Source: CAIXOZ01 sp046091285 (GTDB lineage Bacteria > Cyanobacteriota > Cyanobacteriia > PCC-6307 > Cyanobiaceae). From it: DNA of 12,571 nucleotides. The notes under the pieces were generated by a model. The model was not told the origin of the DNA, ran no database searches, and worked only from the letters and a program-made list of their open reading frames with translations. Positions 12,174 through 12,571 of the stretch are shown in pieces. The translations under genes and the position numbers were made by a program. Location: the NCBI GenBank assembly GCA_046091285.1, contig JBJTBH010000080.1, forward strand, positions 1 to 12,571. Direction: 5' to 3'. Within the stretch, counting starts at the first letter, position 1. Every line of letters begins with the position of its first letter.

Positions 12174-12571
12174 ATGACCGGCACCCTGGCCCGCCCTGAC
12201 CAGCATCCGGACCTCGCGTCCGCCGACTGGGCCAGCCACCCCCGCTACAGCACCCAGAGCCGGCGACGCAAGACCCGGAGCGTTCGGGTGGGCGACGTCT
12301 GGATCGGCAGCGATCACCCGGTGGTGGTGCAGTCGATGATCAATGAGGACACCCTCGACATCGAGGGGGCCACCGCCGGCATCCGCCGCCTGCATGAAGC
12401 GGGCTGCGAGATTGTGCGCGTCACGGTCCCCTCCCTGGCCCATGCCAAGGCGATGGGAGAGATCCGCAGACGCCTCGAGGAGTCTTACCAGCCGGTGCCG
12501 CTGGTGGCTGATGTGCACCACAACGGCATGAAGATCGCCCTGGAGGTGGCCCAGCACGTCGACAAGGTGCG
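12174..12571 (+). CDS. ispG: 4-hydroxy-3-methylbut-2-en-1-yl diphosphate synthase, 5' part
   Basis: IspG (GcpE) reductively converts methylerythritol cyclodiphosphate to HMBPP in the MEP isoprenoid pathway, which supplies carotenoids, quinones and the phytyl chain. Only the first 132 codons are inside the window; the frame is open at the right edge. Diagnostic segments are RKTRSVRVGDVWIGSDHPVV, VQSMINEDTLDIEGA, EAGCEIVRVTVPSLAHAKAM and PLVADVHHNGMKIALEVAQH (in that order), which belong to the TIM-barrel domain. The C-terminal iron-sulfur domain with its three cysteines is not included. In cyanobacteria the enzyme is about 400 residues and takes electrons from ferredoxin. The ATG at 12174 gives an N-terminal extension of about 35 residues that is usual in cyanobacterial members. 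No clear promoter is seen in the 77-bp gap. Confidence 0.95.
   Translation, partial: MTGTLARPDQHPDLASADWASHPRYSTQSRRRKTRSVRVGDVWIGSDHPVVVQSMINEDTLDIEGATAGIRRLHEAGCEIVRVTVPSLAHAKAMGEIRRRLEESYQPVPLVADVHHNGMKIALEVAQHVDKV

Noticed and set aside
1..12571. CRISPR array, tRNA or rRNA gene, phage or defence island
   Set aside because: No regularly spaced direct repeats, no cloverleaf or rRNA-like stretch, and every sizeable gene belongs to a known housekeeping or transport family or is explained above.

Overview
The window looks like part of a GC-rich cyanobacterial chromosome, most likely of the Synechococcus/Cyanobium (picocyanobacterial) group. The evidence is the gene set: a DUF3531 protein, a DUF92/VTE6-type phytyl-phosphate kinase, a short group-3 sigma factor and an IspG of cyanobacterial type. 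Four copies of the palindrome GCGATCGC (the cyanobacterial HIP1 core) also occur. Shine-Dalgarno sequences are weak throughout, as is common in cyanobacteria. The exact genus cannot be fixed from the sequence alone.

Left edge (1-485): the 3' end of an IS481-type transposase abuts a truncated reverse-strand gene. That gene encodes a ribbon-helix-helix-like N-terminus joined to the beginning of an alpha-acetolactate decarboxylase. The reading frame breaks exactly at the putative IS end, so this is an insertional knockout or truncation. An inverted repeat and a stem-loop lie between it and the next gene.

Region 486-4851: a reverse-strand pair (an ECF/CbiO-like ABC ATPase, then hslO/Hsp33, start-stop overlapping) diverges from a forward pair (DUF3531 protein, then rsmE). 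rsmE meets a small Ala/Pro-rich hypothetical gene tail to tail with one base between them. That gene diverges from the DUF92 (VTE6-like) gene. The DUF92 gene overlaps the end of a reverse-strand group-3 sigma factor gene by 61 bp. Upstream of the sigma gene is a cluster of palindromes, including two CACCC-N4-GGGTG sites 23 bp apart.

Region 5764-9828: a reverse-strand phosphonate/phosphite-type ABC importer operon. Its order is binding protein (phnD-like), ATPase (phnC-like), a 525-residue permease carrying two fused transmembrane domains (phnE-like), and a GDSL/SGNH hydrolase. The last three genes are joined by 4-bp ATGA overlaps. The phnD-phnC gap carries two tandem stem-loops and the ATPase appears to start with TTG. 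No C-P lyase, phosphonatase or phosphite dehydrogenase gene is present in the window, so the imported substrate must be handled elsewhere or is something else.

Right part (10083-12571): a class I PLP aminotransferase (aspartate/prephenate type) on the reverse strand diverges from a family-4 (Fe-S) uracil-DNA glycosylase. The 5' third of ispG (methylerythritol phosphate pathway) follows and runs off the end. Apart from the IS edge and the palindromic intergenic regions, this is mostly ordinary picocyanobacterial core genome. I did not find a convincing new multi-gene defence or mobile system.
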